A stretch of 64,000 bases of DNA, from the NCBI GenBank assembly GCA_934500835.1, contig CAKSTR010000005.1:251025-315024 (forward strand), in the 5' to 3' direction. Position 1 is the stretch's first letter. The number at the start of each line of letters is the position of its first letter. Position numbers and translations under genes: made by a program. Positions 49,183 through 58,288 of the stretch are shown piece by piece. The notes beneath the pieces are model-generated. The model made no database searches. It was not told the DNA's origin and saw nothing but the letters and a program-made list of their open reading frames with translations. This DNA comes from an uncultured Paracoccaceae bacterium. GTDB lineage: Bacteria > Pseudomonadota > Alphaproteobacteria > Rhodobacterales > Rhodobacteraceae.

Positions 49183-50103
49183 TCAGGCCGTGAGGATTGC
49201 CCGCGCCCGGTCGCAATCGGCGTTCATCTGGTCGATCAGCGCGGGCAGCCCGTCGAACTTCATCTCGGGGCGCAGGTAATCCACCAGCGCGACCGAGATG
49301 TGATGCCCGTAGAGATCGCCCTTGAAATCAAGCAGATAGGTCTCAAGGTTCGGCACCTCGCCGTTGAACATCGGACGGACGCCAAGGCTGGCAGCACCCA
49401 TGTAGCTGCCGGCTTGCGGGCCGCCCAGCACATCGACTCGGGCGGCATAGACGCCAAAGCGCGGCAGGTGCAGGTCGGTCAACGCCATGTTTGCGGTGGG
49501 AAACCCCAATTCGCGGCCGCGCTTCTCGCCGTGGATAATCTCGCCTTCGATCCGGTGCAGGTGGCCCAGCATGGCGGCGGCATCGCGCGGACGGCCTTCG
49601 GTCAGGGCGCGCCGGATGGCGGTCGAGGACACCTCATGCCCGGCGATCTGCACCAGGGGCGCGATGGTGGTGGCAAAGCCAAGACGCTGGCCAAGCGCCT
49701 GCAAGTCGCCGGCGGTGCCGGCACGACCCTTGCCAAAGCAGAAATCGGCACCGACGACGATGTGGCGTATGCCCAGGCCCTCGGCCAGCACCCGAGTGGC
49801 GAAGTCTTCCGGCGACAGCGCGGCCAGGGCGCGGTTGAATTGCAGCTGATACAGGTGATCGACGCCCAGCTTCGCCAGACGGTTCGCCCGCGCCTCGGCA
49901 TTCATCAGCCGGAAGGCAGGCGCGTCGGGGGCAAAGACCTGCCTGGGGTGCGGCTCGAAGGTGACGATGCCAAGGGGGCCATGCCCGCGCGCCAGATCGA
50001 TCACCGACTGGTGGCCAAGATGCACACCGTCGAAGTTGCCCATGGCGACCGAGGCCCCGCGGGCGCCCCGGTCAAGCCATTGCCAGTCCTGATGAATCTG
50101 CAT
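49183..50103 (-). CDS. ribF: Bifunctional riboflavin kinase/FAD synthetase
   Basis: RibF makes FMN and then FAD. The 306-residue protein has the N-terminal adenylyltransferase domain (VAMGNFDGVHLGHQSV, VTFEPHPRQVF, VGADFCFGKGRAG, EVSSTAIRRAL). The C-terminal flavokinase domain follows (GRELGFPTANM, GAASLGVRPMFNG, NLETYLLDFKGDLYG). It is the last of three minus-strand genes with the MaoC-like and HAD genes. Its stop lies 13 bp from the convergent PAP2 gene stop. Confidence 0.97.
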   Translation of the reverse strand: MQIHQDWQWLDRGARGASVAMGNFDGVHLGHQSVIDLARGHGPLGIVTFEPHPRQVFAPDAPAFRLMNAEARANRLAKLGVDHLYQLQFNRALAALSPEDFATRVLAEGLGIRHIVVGADFCFGKGRAGTAGDLQALGQRLGFATTIAPLVQIAGHEVSSTAIRRALTEGRPRDAAAMLGHLHRIEGEIIHGEKRGRELGFPTANMALTDLHLPRFGVYAARVDVLGGPQAGSYMGAASLGVRPMFNGEVPNLETYLLDFKGDLYGHHISVALVDYLRPEMKFDGLPALIDQMNADCDRARAILTA

Positions 50104-50148
50104 CGCTGCTTGCGTGCCCCGTGCCGGTTGTTCCGGGGCGCAAGGCCC

Positions 50149-50619
50149 CTAGCCCTTGTTGCGACCCGGCGCCAGAACCAGCGCCTCGCCCTTCAGGACC
50201 ACGGTTTGACCCACCGAGGCGACGGTTTCAAGGGTCACCTTCCGTTTTGCGCTGTCGATCTCAAGCACCTTGACCTGCGCGGTCACGATGTCGCCTGGCC
50301 GCACGGGGGCCAGAAACTTCAGCGTCTGCCCCAGATAGACCGTGCCATGGCCGGGCAGTTGCTCGCCGATCACGGCCGAGATCAGCCCGGCGGTCAGCAT
50401 GCCATGGGCGATACGGCCCTGAAAAATGGTGCTTTGTGCGTAGTCTTCATCCAGATGGACCGGGTTGCGGTCGGTCGAGACCTCGGCAAACAACTGGATG
50501 TCGCGGTCGGTGACTTCCTTGGTCAGCGATCGGGTCATGCCGACCGTTATCTCATCGGCAAAAAGCGTGCCGCAGACGAGGGTGTCGGAGGCGGTCTGTC
50601 GGGTGGTGTCAAGTGTCAT
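50149..50619 (-). CDS. MaoC-like (R)-hydratase family protein
   Basis: The 156-residue hot-dog protein has the hydratase motif DRNPVHLDEDYAQSTIFQGR, with the Asp-His pair, followed by IAHGMLTAGLISAVIGEQLPG. Such proteins hydrate enoyl-CoA, but the substrate here is unknown. The start at 50619 (MTLDTTRQ) has AAGGGA upstream. It lies 45 bp before ribF on the same strand. The 120 bp upstream are AT-rich (TAATTATATT near 50710), probably a promoter. Confidence 0.88.
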   Translation of the reverse strand: MTLDTTRQTASDTLVCGTLFADEITVGMTRSLTKEVTDRDIQLFAEVSTDRNPVHLDEDYAQSTIFQGRIAHGMLTAGLISAVIGEQLPGHGTVYLGQTLKFLAPVRPGDIVTAQVKVLEIDSAKRKVTLETVASVGQTVVLKGEALVLAPGRNKG

Positions 50620-50739
50620 GGCGAATCCCTTGCTTGCCGCAAGGTAGCAGGTGCCGCGGCGCGGCACAAATCCTTTGCGCAAGAATAAACCCAAGCGCGA
50701 AGTAAAATCGTAATTATATTTCCGTGTCGGGCGGGAGGG

Positions 50740-51627
50740 TCAGCGCAGATGACCCATCGCAAACCCCGGCGAAAGCTGGCGGGCCATCAGCCATTCCTCC
50801 AGCAAGCCTTTGTCGGGGTTGGAAGAGTCCGGCCCGAACGCGGCCGTGTCGATGCCGCCCGTGATGAAAAGCGTGTCCAGCCCTTCGCCGATGCCGCCCT
50901 GCACATCGGTGTTCACCCCGTCGCCGATGCACAGGATCTGCGGATCGCCCTGCCGGATCGCGGCCAGACGACGGCGGGCAAGGTCATAGATCGGCGGATG
51001 CGGCTTGCCGAAATAGAGGGCGCGGCCGCCCATTTCCTCGTAGTCGCGGGCCAGCGCCCCGGCACACCAAAGCCGCTTGTCCTCCATGTCGACCACGATG
51101 TCGGGATTGGCGCAAAGCATGGGCAGGCCAAGGGTCTTGCCCATCAGAAGCGGCGCGCGGTAGTCGGCCGGGGTCTCGGTAAGGTCGTCGCGCAGCCCGG
51201 TGCAGACGATGCCCTCTGCCTGATCCAGCGGCACCCGCTGGATCGGCGGCTGGCTTGCGGCATAGACGGCCAGATCCTCGGCGAAATCGGTGAAGAACGT
51301 CTCATCTTTCGGCGCGCCGATGTGATGGACACGGCGCCCCACGGCCCCCGAGACCAGCGCGAACTGCGCCGCATCGCCCGAGGTGGCGATCTCGTCCCAG
51401 GCGTCGCGCGGCACGCCCATGGCGTCCAGCTGGGCGATGACGTTGGATTTCGGGCGGGGCGAGTTGGTCAGCAGAAGGACAGTGCCGCCGCCCTTGCGAA
51501 AGGATTGCAGGGCCGACACCGCCGCCGGAAACGGGGTGCGGCCGTTGTGCAGGCAACCCCAGAGGTCGCAAAAGACCGCATCGTAGCGCGGGGCGATATC
51601 CGAGAGTGCGGCAATGATTTCGGTCAT
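50740..51627 (-). CDS. TIGR01459 family HAD-type hydrolase
   Basis: The 295-residue HAD phosphatase of the NagD/subclass IIA type has the motif I segment AVFCDLWGCLHNGRTPF and motif II in LLLTNSPRPKSNV. Motif IV is seen in CIGDGVNTDVQGGIGEGLDTL, with a large cap insertion between. The first nucleophile motif is DLWG rather than DVDG, as is usual in this subfamily. The physiological substrate is unknown. It is the first gene of the HAD-MaoC-ribF group. Confidence 0.88.
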   Translation of the reverse strand: MTEIIAALSDIAPRYDAVFCDLWGCLHNGRTPFPAAVSALQSFRKGGGTVLLLTNSPRPKSNVIAQLDAMGVPRDAWDEIATSGDAAQFALVSGAVGRRVHHIGAPKDETFFTDFAEDLAVYAASQPPIQRVPLDQAEGIVCTGLRDDLTETPADYRAPLLMGKTLGLPMLCANPDIVVDMEDKRLWCAGALARDYEEMGGRALYFGKPHPPIYDLARRRLAAIRQGDPQILCIGDGVNTDVQGGIGEGLDTLFITGGIDTAAFGPDSSNPDKGLLEEWLMARQLSPGFAMGHLR

Positions 51628-51679
51628 GGAGCGGCCTTTCCTGCTGGGCCTCAGGTCTAGCCGCCCGCGACCGGAAGCG

Positions 51680-51706
51680 AAAGGCCGGAGCGTTGCTCCG
51701 GCCTTT
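51680..51706 (-). terminator. Rho-independent terminator of ppaC
   Basis: AAAGGCCGGAGC (51680-51691) pairs with GCTCCGGCCTTT (51695-51706) around a 3-nt loop. It follows the ppaC stop and a short palindrome pair. Confidence 0.85.
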
Positions 51707-51713
51707 GTCAGCG

Positions 51714-51741
51714 GGCGAGAATTCTCGCCGAAAATTCGGGC
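51714..51741. repeat. Palindrome pair just after the ppaC stop codon
   Basis: The perfect 16-bp palindrome GGCGAGAATTCTCGCC (51714-51729) shares its last bases with a smaller one, CCGAAAATTCGG (51728-51739). It belongs with the palindromes at 45914 and 62798 in type but not in sequence. Confidence 0.75.
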
Positions 51742-52662
51742 TTACAGCTTCAGCGCCGGGATGATCTGCTTCTTGCGGCTCATCAGGCCGGGGATGACGA
51801 CCGTGTCGCCGGCAACCTTGACCCCGAACGACACTTCGGCCAGCTGTTTCACCAGATCGTTGGGGATCAACAGGGTGGCCTCTTCCTTCAGGATGTCGAT
51901 CACGAAAAGCAGCACCTGATCGGCACCGTCTTCCTTCGCCACGCCTTCCATCGATTTCATCAGGCTGGCCTTGCGGTCCAGCACCAGCTTCGGCGCGGTG
52001 GTCTCCAGCACCGAGACGCGCAGTTCCTTGCCGGCGACGTTGTATTCCTTGGAATCCATGCGCAGCAGTTCGGCATCCGAGAAGGCCGAGACATCCGACT
52101 TCGCCTCGAACATCGCGCTGGCCAGGGCCGGGATCTTCACGTCCAGATCGGCAGCCAGCATCTCGGCGACATGGCGGTCGTGGCCGGTTGTGGTCGGGCT
52201 GCGGAACTCCAGCGTGTCCGAGAGGATGCAGGACAGCATCGCGCCCTTGATGCCGCGCGGGGCGCGTTTCAGGTCGTCGCCGATCAGGTCGTGCATGATG
52301 GTGGCGGTGCAGGCCAGCGGGCGGATGGTGATGTCGATCGGGGTCTTGGTCTTGATGCCGCCGACCAGCATGTGGTGGTCGATGATCGCCTGGATCCTGG
52401 CCTCGTTGATCGAGGCCGGCAGCTCGGCCGGGTTGTTGGTGTCAACGATGACAACCTTGTCCTCGGCGGAGACGTCCGCGATGATCTCGGGCTTGGCCAG
52501 GTCCCAGTGCTTCAGCACGAAGGCGGCTTCGGTGTTGGGTTCGCCCAGCAGGACGGCCTTGGCCGGCGTGGCCTTCACCTCGGAAAGATACCAGGCCCAG
52601 ATGATGGGCGAGCCGGTGGAATCGGTGTCAGGGGATTTGTGGCCGAAGACGAGGGTGGTCAT
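51742..52662 (-). CDS. ppaC: Manganese-dependent inorganic pyrophosphatase (family II)
   Basis: PpaC hydrolyses pyrophosphate. The 306-residue DHH-family protein has FGHKSPDTDSTGS, VIVDTNNPAELP, the DHH motif in AIIDHHMLVGG, and the C-terminal domain with MSRKKQIIPAL. Family II enzymes need Mn or Co, unlike the common family I enzyme. The gene has a good promoter at 52693-52721 and is divergent from the mini-ORF leader transcript. Confidence 0.96.
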   Translation of the reverse strand: MTTLVFGHKSPDTDSTGSPIIWAWYLSEVKATPAKAVLLGEPNTEAAFVLKHWDLAKPEIIADVSAEDKVVIVDTNNPAELPASINEARIQAIIDHHMLVGGIKTKTPIDITIRPLACTATIMHDLIGDDLKRAPRGIKGAMLSCILSDTLEFRSPTTTGHDRHVAEMLAADLDVKIPALASAMFEAKSDVSAFSDAELLRMDSKEYNVAGKELRVSVLETTAPKLVLDRKASLMKSMEGVAKEDGADQVLLFVIDILKEEATLLIPNDLVKQLAEVSFGVKVAGDTVVIPGLMSRKKQIIPALKL

Positions 52663-52692
52663 GGGGTTCTCGCGGATTGGGATATGGCGCGG

Positions 52693-52721
52693 CTTATAGG
52701 GCCGGGGCAGGGCTTTGTCAT
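52693..52721 (-). promoter_or_regulatory. Promoter of ppaC
   Basis: On the minus strand ATGACA (52716-52721), a 17-bp spacer and TATAAG (52693-52698) lie 30 bp before the ppaC ATG. Confidence 0.7.
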
Positions 52722-52747
52722 CCCCGGCGGGGCTTCGGCAGCCGGGA

Positions 52748-52762
52748 TGCTGCATTGCAGCA
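52748..52762. promoter_or_regulatory. Perfect inverted repeat between divergent promoters
   Basis: TGCTGCA, one T, TGCAGCA. It lies 10 bp upstream of the -35 box of the leader transcript and 26 bp upstream of the -35 box of ppaC, so it is a candidate operator for either. Confidence 0.5.
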
Positions 52763-52772
52763 ACGGGATGGG

Positions 52773-52801
52773 TTGACAGGCGGCGCCGGCGTGCCGACAC
52801 T
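52773..52801 (+). promoter_or_regulatory. Promoter of the mini-ORF leader transcript
   Basis: A perfect TTGACA (52773-52778), a 17-bp spacer and GACACT. The predicted start near 52808 leaves about 25 nt before the first mini-ORF. Confidence 0.6.
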
Positions 52802-52832
52802 GCGCCCACTTCGGATAGAGGAGTGTCCTTCG

Positions 52833-52859
52833 ATGGAAATGCAAGCCGTCCGCGCCTGA
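52833..52859 (+). CDS. Mini-ORF 1 (8 residues)
   Basis: The frame encodes MEMQAVRA and stops with TGA. AGGAG at 52819-52823 lies 9 bp before the ATG inside the box AGGAGTGTCCT (52819-52829). It is too short for a structural protein and is best read as a leader peptide; evidence is the ribosome binding site and its repetition before mini-ORF 2. Confidence 0.5.
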   Translation: MEMQAVRA

Positions 52860-52928
52860 GGCGCCTTCAGCTTTCCGGGGTGGCAAGACCCCCCGGACGA
52901 TTTTCATGCCGACAGGAGTATCCTGACA

Positions 52929-52946
52929 ATGGACCTGCGCCGCTGA
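52929..52946 (+). CDS. Mini-ORF 2 (5 residues)
   Basis: The frame encodes MDLRR and stops with TGA directly at the base of a CCGCCC/GGGCGG hairpin. The box CAGGAGTATCCTG (52913-52925) ends 3 bp before the ATG. Two consecutive Arg codons before the stop, next to a hairpin, are suggestive of a stalling leader peptide. Confidence 0.5.
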   Translation: MDLRR

Positions 52947-53022
52947 CCGCCCCGTGACGGGCGGATCGCCTGAGTCCGGGCCGCGCGCCCGGAATGCGCC
53001 CCTTTATCGAAAAGGCAGACAG

Positions 53023-53193
53023 ATGCCGAAGAAGACACAAACTCCCGTGCCCGGCACGGGACAGAAAGACGCGACCACGACAAAGCCGGTGATCGCCCAG
53101 AAACCGGCGGCCCATTGGGCGGCCAAGGGCGGGCGGGGCTTTGCCCCGGTGACCAAGCCCTTGCGGCTGCCCGGCAAAGGCCGCGGTGGCTGA
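53023..53193 (+). CDS. 56-residue basic, Pro/Lys-rich protein
   Basis: The small protein starts MPKKTQTPVPGTGQ and ends KPLRLPGKGRGG. It is rich in Lys, Pro, Thr and Gly, has no membrane helix and is probably disordered and nucleic-acid or ribosome binding; this is an inference from charge. It is the only longer frame of the leader transcript, with AAGG about 9 bp upstream, and a hairpin terminator follows. I know no family for it. Confidence 0.55.
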   Translation: MPKKTQTPVPGTGQKDATTTKPVIAQKPAAHWAAKGGRGFAPVTKPLRLPGKGRGG

Positions 53194-53201
53194 AACGGCG
53201 G

Positions 53202-53225
53202 GGCGGCGGGGGAAACTCCGCCGCC
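53202..53225 (+). terminator. Hairpin ending the leader transcript
   Basis: GGCGGCGG (53202-53209) pairs with CCGCCGCC (53218-53225), followed by TTC. Confidence 0.6.
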
Positions 53226-53288
53226 TTCGGTCCGGTATCGCGGGATCGGGGTGAATGCCTGCGGGACGGGCGGTAAGACACCCCGGAG

Positions 53289-54302
53289 TCAGGGCGCGAC
53301 GGACAGCGGTGTCAGGGTCCAGCCGTTCTGCTTAAGCAGGTTCAACACGCCCTCTTCGCCCGAAAGGTGCAGCGCGCCGAAGGCAACGACCGTGCGGCCA
53401 TCGGCAGCGGCCGCCTCGATCACCGGAATCCAGGCGCGGTTGCGCTTGTTCATCATCGTCTCTTCCAGCACGGCCATCTCGGCATCCACCTGCTCGCGCG
53501 TGTAACCGGGCAGGTCATAGGCCATCTGGCGCATCAGTTCCCACATCATGCGGTTGTCGCCGTCGAAATACATGTCGGCCAGCGTTTCGGAAAAATCGGT
53601 GATGCTGTCTTCGAACATCAGCGTCTGTTCGATCATTGCCACCTGGTCCGCTTCAGGCAGCACCCCGAAGACCGAGAACACCGTGTCATAAGGTTCCAGC
53701 GCACGCACGGGGGTGCCGGCGGCCTCGGCGGCCTTGATCAGCCGATGGTCAAGGCCGTTGGGATTGGCCATCGCCTCCATCCCGCAGGGCGGCACGGCCA
53801 GCAGGACCGAGATGTACCAGGGGCGGAACTTGGCCGCCATGAAGGGGGGCACGCCGCGATCCTGGGCGGCAATCTTCAACCGCTCCCAGGTTTCGGGCGG
53901 CAGGATCTGGTTCAGCGTCGGGCCCTCGGTGATGACGATGATCGAGGGATCGCGTCCGATATGGGCCTGCAGCGCCTTCTCTTCCTCGGGACCGGCCTCG
54001 ACCAGCAGAAGATCGGCTTCGGCGATCTCGGGGGTGAAACGGGCGACCGCAGCGGCGTGGCGGGGGTCGTCCAGATGATAGGTGCCGATGATGGTCAGGC
54101 GCGCGCCCTCCCGCTCGGCCTGCCAGTAGTTGCCGCTGGGAAAGGGATGGGCATCGGCAAGGGCGGTGACCGACGCCCGCTTGTCGCCGGGCATCAGGTC
54201 CAGAAGGTTCAGGCCCTGACAGGCGGCGCCGGCCTGTGGGGCCGACAGAAGCGGGACCGCAAGGAACGCCAGCGCGGCAAGGAATTTCGGGGCGCGAACC
54301 AT
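53289..54302 (-). CDS. TraB/GumN family exported protein
   Basis: The 337-residue protein has a signal peptide (residues 1-26) and the TraB/GumN pattern: LTIIGTYHLDDPRH near the start of the domain, ADLLLVEAGPEEEKAL, and the C-terminal TVVAFGALHLSGEEGVLNLL with a Gly-x-x-His motif. Members may be metal-dependent hydrolases of the Tiki type. AGGAGG precedes the ATG at 54302. It is divergent from groESL. Confidence 0.88.
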   Translation of the reverse strand: MVRAPKFLAALAFLAVPLLSAPQAGAACQGLNLLDLMPGDKRASVTALADAHPFPSGNYWQAEREGARLTIIGTYHLDDPRHAAAVARFTPEIAEADLLLVEAGPEEEKALQAHIGRDPSIIVITEGPTLNQILPPETWERLKIAAQDRGVPPFMAAKFRPWYISVLLAVPPCGMEAMANPNGLDHRLIKAAEAAGTPVRALEPYDTVFSVFGVLPEADQVAMIEQTLMFEDSITDFSETLADMYFDGDNRMMWELMRQMAYDLPGYTREQVDAEMAVLEETMMNKRNRAWIPVIEAAAADGRTVVAFGALHLSGEEGVLNLLKQNGWTLTPLSVAP

Positions 54303-54387
54303 GGGACCTCCTGCATACGGCGACAGGATGGCATTGCGCTGCGCGAAGGGAAAGCACCCGCAAGGCATTTTCCGCCGGACGCGGGTG

Positions 54388-54416
54388 TTGACTCACGGTC
54401 CCGGCTTGCCTAGATC
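54388..54416 (+). promoter_or_regulatory. groESL promoter
   Basis: TTGACT, a 17-bp spacer and TAGATC, placed just before the CIRCE operator. Confidence 0.7.
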
Positions 54417-54424
54417 AACGGCCG

Positions 54425-54451
54425 TTAGCACTTGCCTATGATGAGTGCCAA
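54425..54451 (+). promoter_or_regulatory. CIRCE element (HrcA operator)
   Basis: TTAGCACTT, a 9-bp spacer and GAGTGCCAA match the CIRCE consensus with one change in each arm. It overlaps the expected transcription start, so HrcA should repress groESL at normal temperature. Confidence 0.9.
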
Positions 54452-54486
54452 CCGTTTCAACCTGGAACCCAAGGGAGAGTTGCCAG

Positions 54487-54774
54487 ATGGCTTTCAAACC
54501 GCTGCATGACCGTGTGCTGGTCCGCCGCGTCCAGTCCGAGGAAAAAACCAAGGGCGGGCTGATCATCCCCGATACCGCGAAAGAAAAACCCGCCGAGGGC
54601 GAGATCGTCTCGGTCGGCGAAGGCGCGCGCAAGGATTCGGGCGAGCTGATCGCCCCGACCGTCAAGGCCGGTGACAAGATCCTGTTCGGCAAATGGTCGG
54701 GCACCGAAGTCACGCTGGACGGCGAAGAACTGCTGATCATGAAGGAAAGCGACATCCTCGGCATCATCGGCTGA
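54487..54774 (+). CDS. groES: Co-chaperonin GroES
   Basis: GroES caps the GroEL cage. The 95-residue protein has the N-terminal [18 protein letters not shown], the mobile loop [19 protein letters not shown] and the ending [13 protein letters not shown]. It follows a CIRCE operator and a GGGAGAG ribosome binding site. GroEL starts 72 bp downstream. Confidence 0.98.
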   Translation: MAFKPLHDRVLVRRVQSEEKTKGGLIIPDTAKEKPAEGEIVSVGEGARKDSGELIAPTVKAGDKILFGKWSGTEVTLDGEELLIMKESDILGIIG

Positions 54775-54828
54775 GCGACGCCTTTCCCTGCCGGGGCGGG
54801 CACCAGCCCGTCCTGCATGAAACCCTGA

Positions 54829-56484
<1,656 letters not shown>

Positions 56485-56510
56485 TCACCATCCTTCCCGC
56501 GAAGGATCGG

Positions 56511-56538
56511 AAAGGGCGGCCTCCGGGCCGCCCTTTTT
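56511..56538 (+). terminator. Rho-independent terminator of groESL
   Basis: AAAGGGCGGC (56511-56520) pairs with GCCGCCCTTT (56527-56536), followed by T's. Confidence 0.92.
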
Positions 56539-56598
56539 CTTTGCCGGAACGGGTCGGTTGTGCGCAGACTGACCCATTTCAACCCGAGAGGCAGCGAA

Positions 56599-56940
56599 AT
56601 GGCCGATCCGACAAAGCAGATGAAGCAGAATCAATATGTAGTGATGTTCATGGCCGCGGTCCTTCTTTTCGGGGCCTTCAATGCGGTGATGGTGACGGCA
56701 GACGAATATGAGCCGGCGGGCTATGTCTGGTTCAAGGTCGCACTTGATGCGGCAATGACCGCGCTGACGGTGATCCTGCTGGCCACCATCCTGCGCGGCG
56801 CCGAATCCGGGGGGCTGAAGGTTGCGGCGGTCCTGATCGGGGTGGTCGGGCTTGCCGCGGGGCTGGTCAAGCTGGGGGTGCGGTTCACCAGCGATCATGG
56901 CTGGTGGACCGGGCATCTGAACTACGCCATCGGCGGCTGA
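56599..56940 (+). CDS. Small membrane protein of unknown function
   Basis: The 113-residue protein has three membrane helices (about residues 12-32, 45-65, 72-92). It ends FTSDHGWWTGHLNYAIGG. I start at the ATG at 56599, with AGAGG upstream, instead of a GTG 39 bp earlier. It lies after the groESL terminator and its stop abuts that of the convergent NUDIX gene. No family is recognised. Confidence 0.65.
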   Translation: MADPTKQMKQNQYVVMFMAAVLLFGAFNAVMVTADEYEPAGYVWFKVALDAAMTALTVILLATILRGAESGGLKVAAVLIGVVGLAAGLVKLGVRFTSDHGWWTGHLNYAIGG

Positions 56941-57399
56941 TCAGAGCAGGATCTCTTCAAGCGGATCATAAAGGCAGCCGGCGCCCCAGGCGGCCTCGGG
57001 CAGGCTGTCGGGCTTGAAGCGTAGCTTGCCCGCCGCCAGTTCAACGCGCGAGACGAATCGCCGCCGCGTCACCACGCCCTCGGGGTCTTGCCAGCTGTCA
57101 TCCAGCCCGCCCCCCTGCAGCCTGCAGCGAAAGAACAGGTCGACCTGATGGAAGCCGGTCTTCGGGTCGTGGAATTCGTTGATGAGGGCGGGGGGGCCGA
57201 CCTCGACGGCAAGGCCGGTTTCCTCGAACACCTCGCGCGCCAGGTTTTCGGGCAGGGACTGCCCCACCTCGCAGCCGCCGCCCGGAGCGCACCAGAGGTC
57301 CGAGTTCCTGTCCTCGGGCCAGGCGTTGACCAGCAACAGCCGGTCCTCGTCATCAAGGATCAGGGCGCGGACGGAAAGGCGGGGTTTCTGGCGTGTCAT
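56941..57399 (-). CDS. NUDIX hydrolase
   Basis: The 152-residue protein has a complete Nudix box, [20 protein letters not shown] followed by ETGL, in which the Glu residues bind Mg. Such enzymes cleave nucleoside diphosphates linked to another group; the substrate is not clear. I start at MTRQKPRL (57399). It is convergent with the small membrane protein and divergent from the hydrolase at 57597. The 197 bp upstream show no clear promoter. Confidence 0.9.
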   Translation of the reverse strand: MTRQKPRLSVRALILDDEDRLLLVNAWPEDRNSDLWCAPGGGCEVGQSLPENLAREVFEETGLAVEVGPPALINEFHDPKTGFHQVDLFFRCRLQGGGLDDSWQDPEGVVTRRRFVSRVELAAGKLRFKPDSLPEAAWGAGCLYDPLEEILL

Positions 57400-57596
57400 C
57401 GCGGCAGGCTGCGTCGGCGGCCGGCACTTGTCCAGCCCGTCCGTTCTGCCGGCGGGCGGCCTGGGCTGCGGCACCGTTTCGCCGGGTGTGTCCGCATGGT
57501 GCGGCGCCAGATCGCCCAAGGCGCTGCCGGATACGGAATCCCGCAGGGCGCGATCTTGCCCCTTGCGCGGAGGTGCCGCACGGGCATGATCCGGCC

Positions 57597-58256
57597 ATGA
57601 CCCAGCCTGACCCCTCCCCCCCGCCCGAGCGGGTGATCCTTGTCCACGGCCTTGCCCGCAGCACGCGGTCTATGGTGGCGATGGGGCTGGCACTCAGGGC
57701 GGCGGGCTTTGCGGTGGCCTCGGCGGCCTATCCGTCAACCCGCGCGCGGCCCGAGGATCTGGTGGCCGGCGTCGCCAGGGCCTTTGCCACGCCCCATGCC
57801 GGGGTCACGCATCTGGTGACGCATTCGATGGGCGGCATCCTGGCGCGCGACTGGCTGGCGCGGGGGCATCCGCCGGGATTGGGCCGGGTCGTGATGCTGG
57901 CCCCGCCCAATCACGGATCGGAACTGGTCGATACCCTGGGCAGCTGGCGGGTGTTCCAGATGGTGAACGGCCCTGCCGGGCTGGCGCTTGGGACAGGTCC
58001 CGACAGCTGGCCGAACCGGCTGCCGCGGCCGGATTATCCGGTGGGGATCATTGCGGGCACGACATCGGTGTCGCCGTGGTTCTCGCATCTTCTGCCGGGG
58101 GCGGACGATGGCAAGGTCACGGTGGCCAGCACGCGCCTTGACGGTATGGCGGACCACATCACCCTGCCGGTCAGCCACACCTGGATGGTGATGAACCCAA
58201 GGGTGATCCGGCAGACCGTGCAGTTCCTGCGCCGCGGTTTTTTCGACCACGGCTGA
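57597..58256 (+). CDS. Alpha/beta-fold hydrolase (lipase-like)
   Basis: The 219-residue protein has [13 protein letters not shown], the nucleophile elbow [14 protein letters not shown] and the late His in [23 protein letters not shown] is typical of lipase and PGAP1-like hydrolases. No signal peptide is seen, so it is probably cytoplasmic. It is convergent with purK, separated by a palindrome. Confidence 0.87.
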   Translation: MTQPDPSPPPERVILVHGLARSTRSMVAMGLALRAAGFAVASAAYPSTRARPEDLVAGVARAFATPHAGVTHLVTHSMGGILARDWLARGHPPGLGRVVMLAPPNHGSELVDTLGSWRVFQMVNGPAGLALGTGPDSWPNRLPRPDYPVGIIAGTTSVSPWFSHLLPGADDGKVTVASTRLDGMADHITLPVSHTWMVMNPRVIRQTVQFLRRGFFDHG

Positions 58257-58265
58257 GGCGGGGCA

Positions 58266-58286
58266 CGATTTTTCGTCGAAAAATCG
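58266..58286. terminator. Palindrome between convergent genes
   Basis: CGATTTTTCG, a single T, and CGAAAAATCG. It lies in the 32-bp gap between the hydrolase stop and the purK stop. Confidence 0.75.
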
Positions 58287-58288
58287 GG

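Larger units (their letters stand above)
52808..53022 (+). promoter_or_regulatory. Structured leader RNA with two mini-ORFs
   Basis: This untranslated-looking region before a 56-codon gene holds two mini-ORFs and three hairpins. The hairpins are 52874-52880 with 52891-52897 (TCCGGGG/CCCCGGA), 52947-52952 with 52959-52964 (CCGCCC/GGGCGG), and 52975-52981 with 52987-52993 (TCCGGGC/GCCCGGA). Each mini-ORF is preceded by AGGAGTRTCCT, a ribosome binding site inside a small inverted repeat. The layout suggests translation-dependent control. It does not match a riboswitch class I can recognise. Confidence 0.6.

Noticed and set aside
52808..53022. Known riboswitch (SAM-II, FMN, cobalamin, ykkC, speF type)
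   Set aside because: I could not find the conserved cores of these classes, and the mini-ORFs fit a peptide-based mechanism better. A covariance search would settle it.
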